A stretch of DNA of 64,000 nt from Kitasatospora cinereorecta (GTDB lineage: Bacteria; Actinomycetota; Actinomycetes; Streptomycetales; Streptomycetaceae): positions 186,001 through 250,000 of the forward strand of contig NZ_JAMZDX010000007.1 in the NCBI RefSeq assembly GCF_024172095.1, read 5' to 3'. The notes below the pieces were generated by a model, which was given only the letters and a program-made list of their open reading frames with translations, ran no database searches and was not told where the DNA came from. Numbering within the stretch: the first letter of the stretch is position 1; the number at the start of each line of letters is the position of its first letter. The translations under genes were made by a program, and so were the position numbers. Below, piece by piece: positions 16,631 to 24,679 of this stretch.

Positions 16631-17200
16631 GTGGCCTGTGGACGCAGTGTTACCCGTGCGGGAAGGACGGCCGCGGTCGCCGCGCTGTTGGCCCTGACCA
16701 CGGGCTGTGGTGGGGGGTCGTCCGGGTCCACGACCGCGCCGCAGTCGACGGTCGGAGCGACCCCCGAGTCGCTGACGACGCTCTTTCCGGGCAGTGGGGG
16801 CGGCGGATCGACGCCCACCTCCCGGAAGGTGCCCGCTACGCCGATCAACACGCAGAGCACCGATTCGTTGTACTTCGCAGCGGGCCAGGCGTCCGGGGTG
16901 ACGATGGGAGACGTCCACCTGCCGCCGGGAAGCTTCAGCGTGGTCCGCAACGGTTGCACGGGCAAGACCCTTACCCCCGGGCAGTCCTGCGTCGTTGTGA
17001 TCGAGTTCGCTCCGAAGTCTGTCGGCAGTTACACGGTGGAGCTGACCGTCGACACGTCAGCAGCCGACGCGGACTACCGCGTCCGGCTGACCGGTGTGGG
17101 AGTCGGATCGACGCCCTCCTCGCCGCCGACGACAAAGCCCTCGCCCTCCGTCAGGACGACGCACCCGACGGACGTGCCGTCGGTCGAGGTGACGACCTAG
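16631..17200 (+). CDS. Secreted lipoprotein with a choice-of-anchor/ASH-like beta domain
   Basis: This 189-residue protein has a signal peptide ending in a lipobox (LALTTGC, Cys near residue 27). A Ser/Gly/Thr-rich linker follows, and then a beta-sandwich repeat in which the pattern NGCTGKTLTPGQSCVVVIEFAP is followed by GSYTVELTVDT. That pattern is typical of choice-of-anchor D/HYDIN-like domains. A Pro/Thr/Ser-rich tail closes the protein. The GTG at 16631 follows GGAG by 6 bases; longer starts cover DNA antisense to the START-like gene and were rejected. The mature protein should sit on the outer membrane face as a binding or structural protein. It converges with the next gene, 9 bases apart. 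Confidence 0.85.
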   Translation: MACGRSVTRAGRTAAVAALLALTTGCGGGSSGSTTAPQSTVGATPESLTTLFPGSGGGGSTPTSRKVPATPINTQSTDSLYFAAGQASGVTMGDVHLPPGSFSVVRNGCTGKTLTPGQSCVVVIEFAPKSVGSYTVELTVDTSAADADYRVRLTGVGVGSTPSSPPTTKPSPSVRTTHPTDVPSVEVTT

Positions 17201-17209
17201 GGACGGGTC

Positions 17210-18238
17210 TCAGCTCCCCGGGGTCCAGCCGAGTGTCTCGATCCGGATGCTGCCGTCGTCCGGAAGCACCACGGTGAGGTCGTTGGGCCGGCGGCGGACG
17301 TGCGAGACGAGGTAGTAGCGGGACTCGGACCGGGCGAGCAGGACGAAGCCGCTGTACCGGTAGGGGTACGCCTCGCTGCCGTCGGACAGGTCCTTGAGCG
17401 TGATGCCGAGCGCATCCTGGGTGATGCGTGAACGCGAGTAGATGAGGACGCTGACGTGGCCGGCGAAGCCGGATTCGGAGTCGCGGGCCGCCTGGTCGTC
17501 GCCGGCCTCGTCCGCGTAGCGGGCCAGGGCGAAGAACAGCGCCATCGTCAGCAGTCCGATCAGCACCGCGCCAGTGAGGGTTCGGACTCGTTCGCCGGTC
17601 GCCGCCCCCTGCCCAAGGCGGCGTGCGTGCTGGTGCAGGTGCAGCGAGAACAGGGCCAGGGCCGCGCCAGCCACCACCAGCAGGGGCGGAACGAGGGTCC
17701 GCGGCCAGCCCGGCTCCAGGATCGAGAGGACCCGCCGGAACCACCGGGGAGCCTCGGTGAAGACGAGGAACCCCAGCAGGAGCAGCGCGCCGGCCGCGAC
17801 CCCGCAGACGATGGAGGCCCGGTGCCACAGCGGATTCTCCCGCGGTCGTGCCAGCCACTGTTCGGTCAGCGCGAAGAGCCCGAGGGCGAGCAGCGCGCAG
17901 CACAGCAGCACCCAGAGCGGGAAGAACAGCGTATTGGGACTGACGGCCAGAATGCTCTCGCGTGACAGCTGAAGGTCGCTCGTCGGGATACCGAAGTGGA
18001 CGTAGTAGGACGTCGTGTAGGTCCGACCCACGTAGTACAGCAGGCCCACGATGACCGAGCTGGGCGCCACGACGTAGGCGGCCTTTTCGAGGAACGCCCT
18101 GGTTCGGTCCGAACTCCGGTCCGCGCCGGACCCGGTGGCGGCCGTGCTGCCGTACCGTCGGCGGTCCGGCCTGGCTCGCGACGCCGGCCGGCGGAGGCGA
18201 CGTGCGGCCGCCCTGGTACGTGGTGGTTGCTCGGTCAC
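17210..18238 (-). CDS. Multi-pass membrane protein of unknown function
   Basis: A 342-residue protein starts at GTG (VTEQPPRTRAAARR) with an Arg-rich cytoplasmic leader. It has about five hydrophobic segments, including VVAPSSVIVGLLYYVG, LFFPLWVLLCCALLALGLF and VLIGLLTMALFFALA. An extracytoplasmic part ends in a soluble C-terminal domain that contains YRYSGFVLLARSESRYYLV. No transporter or enzyme motif was recognised. The Shine-Dalgarno site is weak. An alternative start further upstream would add an unlikely Arg-rich extension. Confidence 0.75.
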   Translation of the reverse strand: MTEQPPRTRAAARRLRRPASRARPDRRRYGSTAATGSGADRSSDRTRAFLEKAAYVVAPSSVIVGLLYYVGRTYTTSYYVHFGIPTSDLQLSRESILAVSPNTLFFPLWVLLCCALLALGLFALTEQWLARPRENPLWHRASIVCGVAAGALLLLGFLVFTEAPRWFRRVLSILEPGWPRTLVPPLLVVAGAALALFSLHLHQHARRLGQGAATGERVRTLTGAVLIGLLTMALFFALARYADEAGDDQAARDSESGFAGHVSVLIYSRSRITQDALGITLKDLSDGSEAYPYRYSGFVLLARSESRYYLVSHVRRRPNDLTVVLPDDGSIRIETLGWTPGS

Positions 18239-18506
18239 AGCTTGTCCAGTCTCGTGTTTTGACGATGAGATGCCGCGGAACGCATGCGCACGAGCGGCGT
18301 CTCCGACGAGGAGGGCAACGAGGAAGGCCGTCGAAGGTGGTGCGGACGCGCTCCCGGTCGTTCGTCCGGATGACTGCGGGGCCCGTCGGTGCACGCACCC
18401 GCCGGCCGGTTCGGGTGACGCAAGCGGAGGGCGGCGTGAGATCATCGGCGGTCCTCGGCGGGTGCGCGACAGGGTGGCCCGCGGGAGACACGTGAGGTGG
18501 GTGGCG

Positions 18507-19265
18507 GTGACGGTGTCGGCGGACGGTGGTGTGCGGGTGCTGGTGGTGCAGCACGAGGACAACACGGGGCCCGGCCTGGTCGGCGAACACGTGGAGCGGA
18601 CCGGTGTACGGCTGGAGCTGGTCCACCCGTGGGCGGGTGACCCGATGCCGACCGCCCTCGACGGTTACGCCGGGCTGTTGGTCCTCGGTGGCTCGCCCAA
18701 CTGCGAGGACGACGAGCGGGCGCCGTGGTTGCCGCGGACCCGTGAGCTGATCCGGCAGGCCGTCGCGGAACGGCTCCCGCTGCTCGGGATCTGTCTCGGC
18801 GGCCAGTTGATGACCGTCGCGCTCGGCGGCAGCGTCGCGCCGCGCGGACGGGTCCCCGAGGTCGGTGCGGTGCCGCTGCGCCGACTCGCCGGGGCGGTGG
18901 AGGACCCGGTCCTCGGCGCGGTCCCGGACGGCGCGCCCGCCGCGCAGTGGCACTGGGACGAGATCACCGCGCTGCCGCCCGGCGCCGTCCCGCTGCTCGG
19001 CGGGGACGACAGTGTGCACCAGGCGTTCCGGGTCGGCCCGGTCGCCTGGGGTGTGCAGTTCCACCCTGAGGTGCTGGGCGACGTGATGGCCGAGTGGGCC
19101 GAGTCCGACGGGCCGAACGTGAAGGCGGCCGGCGGTGACCCCGACGCGGGGGTGGCCGCCGTCCGGGCGGCGGAGCCGCAGCTGCGGGCGGTGTGGGGGG
19201 CGAGCGCCGAGGCGTGGGGACGGGTGGTGCTCGATCAGGCGGCGGCCCGGCAGCCGGGCCGGTAG
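18507..19265 (+). CDS. Class I glutamine amidotransferase-like protein
   Basis: This 252-residue protein has the full catalytic triad of class I amidotransferases: the nucleophile Cys96 in GICLGGQL, and His186 and Glu188 in FHPEV. The early strand pattern VLVVQHEDNTGPG and GLLVLGGSPNCEDDE matches the GuaA-related stand-alone family. It would hydrolyse glutamine to deliver ammonia to a partner, or act on a gamma-glutamyl compound. No synthetase partner is adjacent. Among several in-frame GTG codons, the one 6 bases after GAGGTGG was chosen. Known stand-alone members are often annotated only as GMP synthase-like, so the true substrate is open. Confidence 0.88.
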   Translation: MTVSADGGVRVLVVQHEDNTGPGLVGEHVERTGVRLELVHPWAGDPMPTALDGYAGLLVLGGSPNCEDDERAPWLPRTRELIRQAVAERLPLLGICLGGQLMTVALGGSVAPRGRVPEVGAVPLRRLAGAVEDPVLGAVPDGAPAAQWHWDEITALPPGAVPLLGGDDSVHQAFRVGPVAWGVQFHPEVLGDVMAEWAESDGPNVKAAGGDPDAGVAAVRAAEPQLRAVWGASAEAWGRVVLDQAAARQPGR

Positions 19266-19285
19266 GCGGCGGCGCCCGGGGTGGG

Positions 19286-20617
19286 TCACCCCAGGGCCGC
19301 CGCCTTGCGCAGCAGGACCGACCGTTCGCGCTCGTTGCGGCAGAGCCGGGCGGCCAGTTCCAGTTCGGACCGGGCCTCCGCCGGGCGGCCGAGGCGGACC
19401 AGCAGTTCGCCCCGCACGCTCGGCAGCAGGTGCGAGCCGGCCAGCCGACCGGCCACCAGCAACTCGTCCACCTGGGCCAGGGCCTGCTCCGGTTCGCCGG
19501 CCATGGCGACCGCGACCGCCCGGTTGAGCTCGACGACCGGCGACGGCGCCACCCGGCCGAGCGCCTCGTACAGCAGCACGATGCGCTCCCAGTCGGTCTC
19601 CGCCACCGACGGCGCCGAGGCGTGACACGCCGCGATCGACGCCTGCAGCCCGTACGGGCCGAGGCCCCGCCCGAGCGTGGCGGTGCGGCCGAGGGCGGCC
19701 AGGCCGCGGCGGATCGCGGATCGGTCCCAGCGGCGGCGGTCCTGGTCCTCCAGGAGGACCGGCTCGCCGTCGGGCCCGGTCCGGGCCGGGAAACGGGCCG
19801 CCGTCAGCTCGCACAGGGCGAGCAGGCCGAACACCTCCGGCTCGTCCGGCAGCAGCGCGGCGAGGGTCCGGGCCAGCCGGATCGCCTCGTACGCCAGGTC
19901 GGGCCGCAGCAGCGCATCGCCGGAGGTCGCGGTCGACCCCTCGGTGAAGACCACGTACAGCACGCTGAGCACCCCGCCGAGCCGCTCCCGCCGCTCGTCG
20001 GCGGGCGGCAGCTCGAACGGGACGCCCGCCGCGGCGATGGTCTTCTTCGCCCGGGTGATCCGCGCCTGCACGGTCGGCACCGGCACCAGGAAAGCCCGGG
20101 CGATCTCCTCGCTGGACAGGCCGCCCACCACGCGCAGGGTCAACGCCACCCGGGCCTCCGGCGAGAGCACCGGGTGGCAGGCGACGAACATCAGCGCGAG
20201 GACGTCGTCGTCCACCCGGTCGGGGTCCCACGGCAGCTCGTCGGGCCCGTCCGGCGGGGCCGAACCGCCGGTCACCGCCTCGCCCTCGCCGAGGCGGCCC
20301 GCCAGCAGCGCGTACCGCTCGTCCCGCGCCGCGCGGCGGCGGAACGCGTCGATGGCGCGCCGACGGGCGGTCGCCAGCAGCCAGCCCACCGGGCTGGCGG
20401 GCGCGCCGTCCCGCGACCAGGTGACCAGTGCCTCGGCGAGCGCCTCCTGAGCGACGTCCTCGGCGAGGGCGAAGTCACCGGTGAAACGGGCCAGCGCGCC
20501 GACGATCCGGGCAGACTCGATCCGCCACACCGCCTCGACGGCCCGCCGCGCCGACTCCGCGACCGGCGGGCCGTCGTCGGCCGGGGTGCTCAGAGCTGAC
20601 CCGTCTGCTCGCGCCAC
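19286..20617 (-). CDS. ECF sigma factor of the DGPF-linked (ECF42) type
   Basis: This protein of about 443 residues is much longer than an ordinary ECF sigma factor. Region 2 (AVEAVWRIESARIVGALARFTGDF, then AEDVAQEALAEAL) and region 4 (VALTLRVVGGLSSEEIARAF, then VQARITRAKK) come first. A long C-terminal helical extension with TPR-like repeats follows (PEVFGLLALCELTAARFPART, ELNRAVAVAMAGEPEQAL). This arrangement, together with the YCII/DGPF gene immediately upstream, is the hallmark of group ECF42, where the extension is thought to control activity. It directs RNA polymerase to unknown promoters. The GTG start at 20617 overlaps the YCII gene by 28 bases; a GTG at 20530 is an alternative. Confidence 0.92.
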   Translation of the reverse strand: MARADGSALSTPADDGPPVAESARRAVEAVWRIESARIVGALARFTGDFALAEDVAQEALAEALVTWSRDGAPASPVGWLLATARRRAIDAFRRRAARDERYALLAGRLGEGEAVTGGSAPPDGPDELPWDPDRVDDDVLALMFVACHPVLSPEARVALTLRVVGGLSSEEIARAFLVPVPTVQARITRAKKTIAAAGVPFELPPADERRERLGGVLSVLYVVFTEGSTATSGDALLRPDLAYEAIRLARTLAALLPDEPEVFGLLALCELTAARFPARTGPDGEPVLLEDQDRRRWDRSAIRRGLAALGRTATLGRGLGPYGLQASIAACHASAPSVAETDWERIVLLYEALGRVAPSPVVELNRAVAVAMAGEPEQALAQVDELLVAGRLAGSHLLPSVRGELLVRLGRPAEARSELELAARLCRNERERSVLLRKAAALG

Positions 20618-21009
20618 GCGCGCTCCTTGATGACCCACTCGTTGTCCTGCGGGAACTCGTCGATCGCCGGCACCCGGCGGACCTCGCACTTCGAGCCGAC
20701 CATCGCCGGGAGGCGCTTGGCCCACTCGACGGCCTCCTCCTTCGACGCCACGTCGATGATGTAGTAGCCGCCGAACAGCTCCTTGGTCTCACCGTACGGG
20801 CCGTCGGTGACCACCGGGGTGTCGCCGCTGAAGTCGACCACGACGCCCTGGGACGGGTCGTCCAGGCCCTCGGCGGCGACCAGCACGCCGGCCTTGATCA
20901 GCTCGTCGTTGAAGCGGCCCACGGTTTCGAGCATCTGCTCGAAGGGGGTCTCCATCATCTTGGCCATGGTCTCGTCGGTGCCGCGCATGATCAGCATGTA
21001 CTTCGCCAT
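20590..21009 (-). CDS. YCII/DGPF-domain protein paired with the ECF sigma factor
   Basis: A 139-residue protein starts MAKYMLIMRGTDET and contains the DGPYGETKE signature, followed by FGGYYIIDVASKEEAVEWAKR and the C-terminal VIKERAWRE. These are typical of the YCII-like family, small dimeric alpha/beta-barrel proteins related to ABM-type folds. The family is found next to ECF42 sigma factors across bacteria, but its molecular job is not settled. AAGGAG lies 7 bases before the ATG. It is the first gene of the pair, and its 3' end overlaps the sigma gene, so the two are cotranscribed. Confidence 0.93.
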   Translation of the reverse strand: MAKYMLIMRGTDETMAKMMETPFEQMLETVGRFNDELIKAGVLVAAEGLDDPSQGVVVDFSGDTPVVTDGPYGETKELFGGYYIIDVASKEEAVEWAKRLPAMVGSKCEVRRVPAIDEFPQDNEWVIKERAWREQTGQL

Positions 21010-21133
21010 CGTGGATCTCCTTGTTCGGTGGGGCCGTCCTCCGCCCCTCTCTATCGCAGGTCGAACGGGGGGACGGCGGATCGACACGGGGACGGAAACT
21101 TTTTTGGACAGCGGAGCGGGGGGCGGCGCGGGG

Positions 21134-22378
21134 CTACGAGGGGCGGCCGGGGCGGGTGTGGGTGGGCCAGGGCCAGCGGGTGGTGAGCCAGTGGTGGAGG
21201 GTGGTGGCGAGGTGGCGGTCGAGGGGGGTGTCGCGGCCGCCGCGGGTCCAGTGGGTGAGTTCGACGGGGTGGCCGGGGTCGGTCGCCGGGTCGAGGTAGA
21301 CGCAGCCGAGGAGGCGGCCGTCCGCCGGGGTCTCGACGGCGTAGGCGAAGGAGGTGCGGCGGGTGAACTCCTGCTGGTGCCAGGCGAGCTGGATCAGGTC
21401 CTGTTCGAGGGTGAGGTCCTTCGGCGGCCAGGCCCAGCTGTCGCCGAACTGGGCCCAGAGCTCCTCGCGGGTGTCGGTGACCAGGGCGTGGTCCTGGGCC
21501 AGGTCGTGGATGGTGATCGGGCGCAGCGTGTAGCCGTCGCAGTCGAGGCGTTCGGGCACCTGGAAGTCGAGCGGGACGAAGGGCGCGCGGGGCGCCGGGA
21601 AGGTGATCCGGGCGGGTCGCGGCGGGTCGGGCCGCAGGACGGCGCGGTGGGCGGCGGCGAGGTCGGGGCCGGGCTCGACGCCGAGTTCCTCGACGAGGCG
21701 GGTGCGGGTGCGGCGGTAGAGGTCGAGGGCGTCGGCGCGCCGTCCGCTGCGGTCGAGGGCCAGCATCAGCAGGGCGTGCGGGCCTTCGCGCAGGGGGTGG
21801 TCGGCGGTGAGCGGGTGCAGCAGGTCGGCGGCGTCGGCGGGGCGCCCGGCGGCGAGGTCGGCGCGGGCGGCGGTCTCGACGGCGGTGAGGCGCAGGTCGT
21901 CGAGGCGTTCGGCTTCGGCGCCGAGGTGGGGGAGGTGGCGCAGGTCGCCGAGGGCGGGGCCGCGCCAGAGTGCGAGGGCGTCGCCGAGCAGGGTGCGGGC
22001 GGTGTCGGCGGCGCCGGCGGCGAGCAGGGCGCGGCCCTCGGCGAGGAGGTGTTCGAAGCGGTGGATGTCGAGGTGTCCGCAGTCGAGGTCCAGACGGTAG
22101 CCGGCCGGGTCGCCGACCAGTGCGGCCGCGCCGTCGGGGCCGCCGAGCAGGGCGCGCAGGCGGGAGACGTAGCTCTGCAGGGTGTTGCGGGCGCTGGCGG
22201 GCTCCCGGCCGTCCCAGACGCCTTCGATCAGCCGCTCGACGGGGACGGTCCGGCCGTCGGCGAGCAGCAGCAGGGCGAGGACGGCGCGCTGGCGGGGCCC
22301 GCCGAGCGGCAGCGACCGTCCTTCGGACCGGACCTCCAGCGGCCCGAGGGCGTTGAACTGCCATCCCGTACCGGTCAT
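21134..22378 (-). CDS. SARP-family regulator fused to a GNAT-like C-terminal domain
   Basis: This 414-residue protein begins with a winged-helix OmpR-type DNA-binding domain (FNALGPLEVRSEGRSLPLGG, then RQRAVLALLLL and NTLQSYVSRLRALLG). A bacterial transcriptional activation domain follows (residues about 100-245, EAERLDDLRLTAVE and LVEELGVEPGPDL). From about residue 265 the sequence changes to a domain with FVPLDFQVPERL, YTLRPITIHD, WAWPPKDLTLEQDLIQLAW and RLLGCVYLDP, which matches a family of GNAT-like proteins normally found alone. SARPs activate antibiotic and other genes by binding heptamer repeats. A SARP carrying an acyltransferase-like domain is unusual; the domain may sense acyl-CoA or modify a target. 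GGGAGG precedes the ATG. A tandem GNAT gene lies divergently upstream. Confidence 0.9.
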   Translation of the reverse strand: MTGTGWQFNALGPLEVRSEGRSLPLGGPRQRAVLALLLLADGRTVPVERLIEGVWDGREPASARNTLQSYVSRLRALLGGPDGAAALVGDPAGYRLDLDCGHLDIHRFEHLLAEGRALLAAGAADTARTLLGDALALWRGPALGDLRHLPHLGAEAERLDDLRLTAVETAARADLAAGRPADAADLLHPLTADHPLREGPHALLMLALDRSGRRADALDLYRRTRTRLVEELGVEPGPDLAAAHRAVLRPDPPRPARITFPAPRAPFVPLDFQVPERLDCDGYTLRPITIHDLAQDHALVTDTREELWAQFGDSWAWPPKDLTLEQDLIQLAWHQQEFTRRTSFAYAVETPADGRLLGCVYLDPATDPGHPVELTHWTRGGRDTPLDRHLATTLHHWLTTRWPWPTHTRPGRPS

Positions 22379-22433
22379 CCGGCGACCTCCCCGTCCGCGT
22401 GGGCGGCTCAGTGTGGCACGGGGTGCGCGGCGC

Positions 22434-22451
22434 TTGCACGCGAGTTGCACG
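22434..22451. promoter_or_regulatory. Heptamer direct repeats typical of SARP binding sites
   Basis: TTGCACG-CGAG-TTGCACG shows two identical heptamers 11 bases apart, the spacing known for SARP operators. A weaker copy (GTGCGCG) lies 11 bases before the first. The site is between the SARP gene and the divergent GNAT gene, so it may serve autoregulation or control of the GNAT gene. Confidence 0.6.
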
Positions 22452-22512
22452 CGTCGCCGGGCAGGCTGCTCCGGTACGGCGGCGCGCCCGGACGCAGCGG
22501 GTGCGCGCCGCG

Positions 22513-22538
22513 AGAGCGCAGTGCAAGAGCGCAGTGCA
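22513..22538. repeat. 13-bp tandem repeat in the GNAT leader
   Basis: Two perfect adjacent copies of AGAGCGCAGTGCA end about 22 bases before the GNAT start codon. They could affect translation or bind a regulator. Confidence 0.85.
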
Positions 22539-22560
22539 TGAACGAGGAGAGACGAAGACC

Positions 22561-23517
22561 GTGAGCACCACCGTGACCCCGCCGCCCGGCCTGACCGTGC
22601 GGGCCGCGACGCCCGAGGACGCCGCCGAGGTGTGCGCCCTGCTGAACCGGGTCGACCTGCTGGAGATCGGGCGGGCGGAGACCGAGGTGGCGGAGGTGGC
22701 GGCCGAGCTGGGCCATCCGGAGGTGGACCTGGCCCGCGACTCCTGGCTGCTGTGGGAGGGCCGGCGGCTGGTCGGGTACGGCCTGCTGCGGGACGCGTCG
22801 GGCGGCGAGCGGATCGACATCGACCAGTACGTCCTGCCGGACCGCCAGGACGGCGCTCTGCACCTGTTCGACCTGATGGAGGCGCGCGCGGCGGAGCGGG
22901 CGGCGGCCAACGGCGCCCGGCGGGCCGTCGTCCACCTGCACCTGAACAGCGCTCCGACGGTGGACACGGCGGCGATGCGGGCGCGGGGCTGGCGGGCGGT
23001 GCGGCGGTACAACGTGCTGACCCGGCCGGTCTCGCCGGCGGCCGACCCGGTGCCGGCGCCGCCGGCCGGGGTCGTGCTGCGCGACTGCACGGCGGAGGCG
23101 GACCGGCGGATCGCCCACCGGCTGCTGCAGCAGAGCTTCGCCGGGCACTACGACTTCCGGCCCCGCAGTTACGAGGAGTGGCTGGAGGACATCGACGGGG
23201 CGAACGCCGACTGGTCGCTGGTGTGGGTCGCCGCGGTGGCGGGGGTCGGTGACGCGGCAGTGCTGCGCTGCCGCAACGACCGGGGCGGGACGGGCTGGGC
23301 GTCGAACATCGGGGTGCTGCCGCAGGCCCGGGGGCGCGGGGTGGGTGGCCACCTGCTGCGGCACTTCTTCGGGGCCTTCGCCGCGCTGGGCCGAGGCCGG
23401 GTGGGGCTGGGTGTGGACACCGAGAACGGGACCGGCGCGCCGGAGCTCTATCTGCGGCACGGGATGGCGCTGGACTTCGCGGTGGACACCTGGGAGCTGG
23501 TGGTGGCGCTCGGTTGA
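22561..23517 (+). CDS. Tandem-domain GNAT acetyltransferase
   Basis: This 318-residue protein consists of two GNAT folds. The first (about residues 8-150) is divergent and begins LTVRAATPEDAAEVCALLNRVD. The second (about 165-318) contains the acetyl-CoA-binding pattern IGVLPQARGRGVGGHLLRHFF and ends LYLRHGMALDFAVDTWEL. Two-domain GNATs of this kind include mycothiol-synthase-like enzymes, and the C-terminal domain is usually the active one. The GTG start lies 11 bases after AGGAG. It is read divergently from the SARP-GNAT gene, with a candidate SARP site between them. The acceptor substrate is unknown. A hairpin follows the stop codon. Confidence 0.88.
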   Translation: MSTTVTPPPGLTVRAATPEDAAEVCALLNRVDLLEIGRAETEVAEVAAELGHPEVDLARDSWLLWEGRRLVGYGLLRDASGGERIDIDQYVLPDRQDGALHLFDLMEARAAERAAANGARRAVVHLHLNSAPTVDTAAMRARGWRAVRRYNVLTRPVSPAADPVPAPPAGVVLRDCTAEADRRIAHRLLQQSFAGHYDFRPRSYEEWLEDIDGANADWSLVWVAAVAGVGDAAVLRCRNDRGGTGWASNIGVLPQARGRGVGGHLLRHFFGAFAALGRGRVGLGVDTENGTGAPELYLRHGMALDFAVDTWELVVALG

Positions 23518-23527
23518 GCCGGCGTCG

Positions 23528-23543
23528 GGAGGGTGAACCCTCC
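23528..23543 (+). terminator. Short hairpin after the GNAT gene
   Basis: GGAGGG-TGAA-CCCTCC forms a 6-bp stem with a tetraloop 11 bases past the stop codon. No U-run follows, so it could be a weak factor-dependent terminator. Confidence 0.5.
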
Positions 23544-23616
23544 GGGTCACGAGGGTGTCGGTGGACCCGCTAGGCTGGTAACCGATTGTCAGACCATAAT
23601 ACGGGGAGTGGTCGTG

Positions 23617-24630
23617 ATGGCCGGAAACAGCTTCGGCATACGCTTCGACGAACTCGAGCGGATCCAGCAGGAGTGGAAGTCCCTCAACGAGCGGATGGCC
23701 GACATGAGTCGGCAGACCGCCGGGATCAAGGGCACCGTCGCCAAGGCTGCGGCGACCGACCTGATGGCCGGTGAACTGGCCGGCGTGGTCGGCTTCGTCG
23801 CCGTCACCGAGCAGGTCGCCGCCAGCGTCAAGGACATCCTGTCCAAGCTGGAGAAGCTGCAGGAGACCAAGGAGAAGCTCACCAAGGAGCTCGCCGAGGA
23901 CGCCACCAAGATCAAGGCCGTGATCAAGGCGTACGAGGACGCCGAGCGCAAGACCCACGAGGAGATGCGCAAGCACGACAAGGACCACGGCAAGCCGAAG
24001 TCCCCGAAGAGCCCGCCCACCCGCACCGACGGTGGCGGCGGCAAGCACGAGGGCGGCGGCGGTGGCCACCACCCGATGCCCGAGCACCCCAAGCAGACCG
24101 GTGACCACGGCGACGGCGGCGGGCACGGCGGCAACGACCCGACGCCGCACCCCTCCTCCGAGGGCGTGATCAAGAAGGGCGACGTCACCTTCGGCGGCAA
24201 GGGCTCGTACAAGAGCGGCCCCGACGCCTGCCGCGACTACATCGCCAAGGCGCTGGACGCGATGGGCATCACCGACCCCAAGGCCCGCGAGGCGTGGACC
24301 CGCGGCATGCTCACCATCGCCGAGCGCGAGTCCTCGTACAACTCGCCCAACTGGCAGGTCAACAAGGGCCCCGGCGACGTCAACGTGAACGGTCCGATCC
24401 AGTCCGACGGCGCGCCGCTCAACTGCTCGCGCGGCGGCTGGCAGACCACGCCGGAGACCTTCGCGGCCAACCACGTCAAGGGCACGTCGACCGACATCTA
24501 CGACCCGGTGGCCAACTGCGCGGCCTCCATGGAGTACGTGATGAAGCGGTACCACGTCTCGCCCGACGGGCACGACCTGGCCGCCAAGGTCCAGCAGGCC
24601 GACCCGGGCCGCAAGGCGCACTGGTACTGA
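23617..24630 (+). CDS. Putative type VII-secreted SLT-type transglycosylase
   Basis: This 337-residue protein has no classical signal peptide. Residues 1-120 are a long helical, coiled-coil region rich in Lys and Glu, with a WKSL turn near residue 20 and a YEDAE motif at 106-110. That fits the YxxxD/E signal of type VII (ESX) substrates. A Pro/Gly/His-rich linker follows. The C-terminal domain carries IAERESSYNSPNW with a probable catalytic Glu238, and later CSRGGWQTTPETFAANH and YDPVANCAASMEYVM, typical of lytic transglycosylase-like domains that cleave cell-wall glycan. The ATG follows GGGGAG. No ESX machinery gene is nearby, so the export route is inferred. A lipoprotein gene follows after 49 bases and could be a partner. 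Confidence 0.85.
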   Translation: MAGNSFGIRFDELERIQQEWKSLNERMADMSRQTAGIKGTVAKAAATDLMAGELAGVVGFVAVTEQVAASVKDILSKLEKLQETKEKLTKELAEDATKIKAVIKAYEDAERKTHEEMRKHDKDHGKPKSPKSPPTRTDGGGGKHEGGGGGHHPMPEHPKQTGDHGDGGGHGGNDPTPHPSSEGVIKKGDVTFGGKGSYKSGPDACRDYIAKALDAMGITDPKAREAWTRGMLTIAERESSYNSPNWQVNKGPGDVNVNGPIQSDGAPLNCSRGGWQTTPETFAANHVKGTSTDIYDPVANCAASMEYVMKRYHVSPDGHDLAAKVQQADPGRKAHWY

Positions 24631-24679
24631 TCAGGCCCCCGCTCCCCGCTCCCGTCCGGACCCACCCACAAGGAATCCC

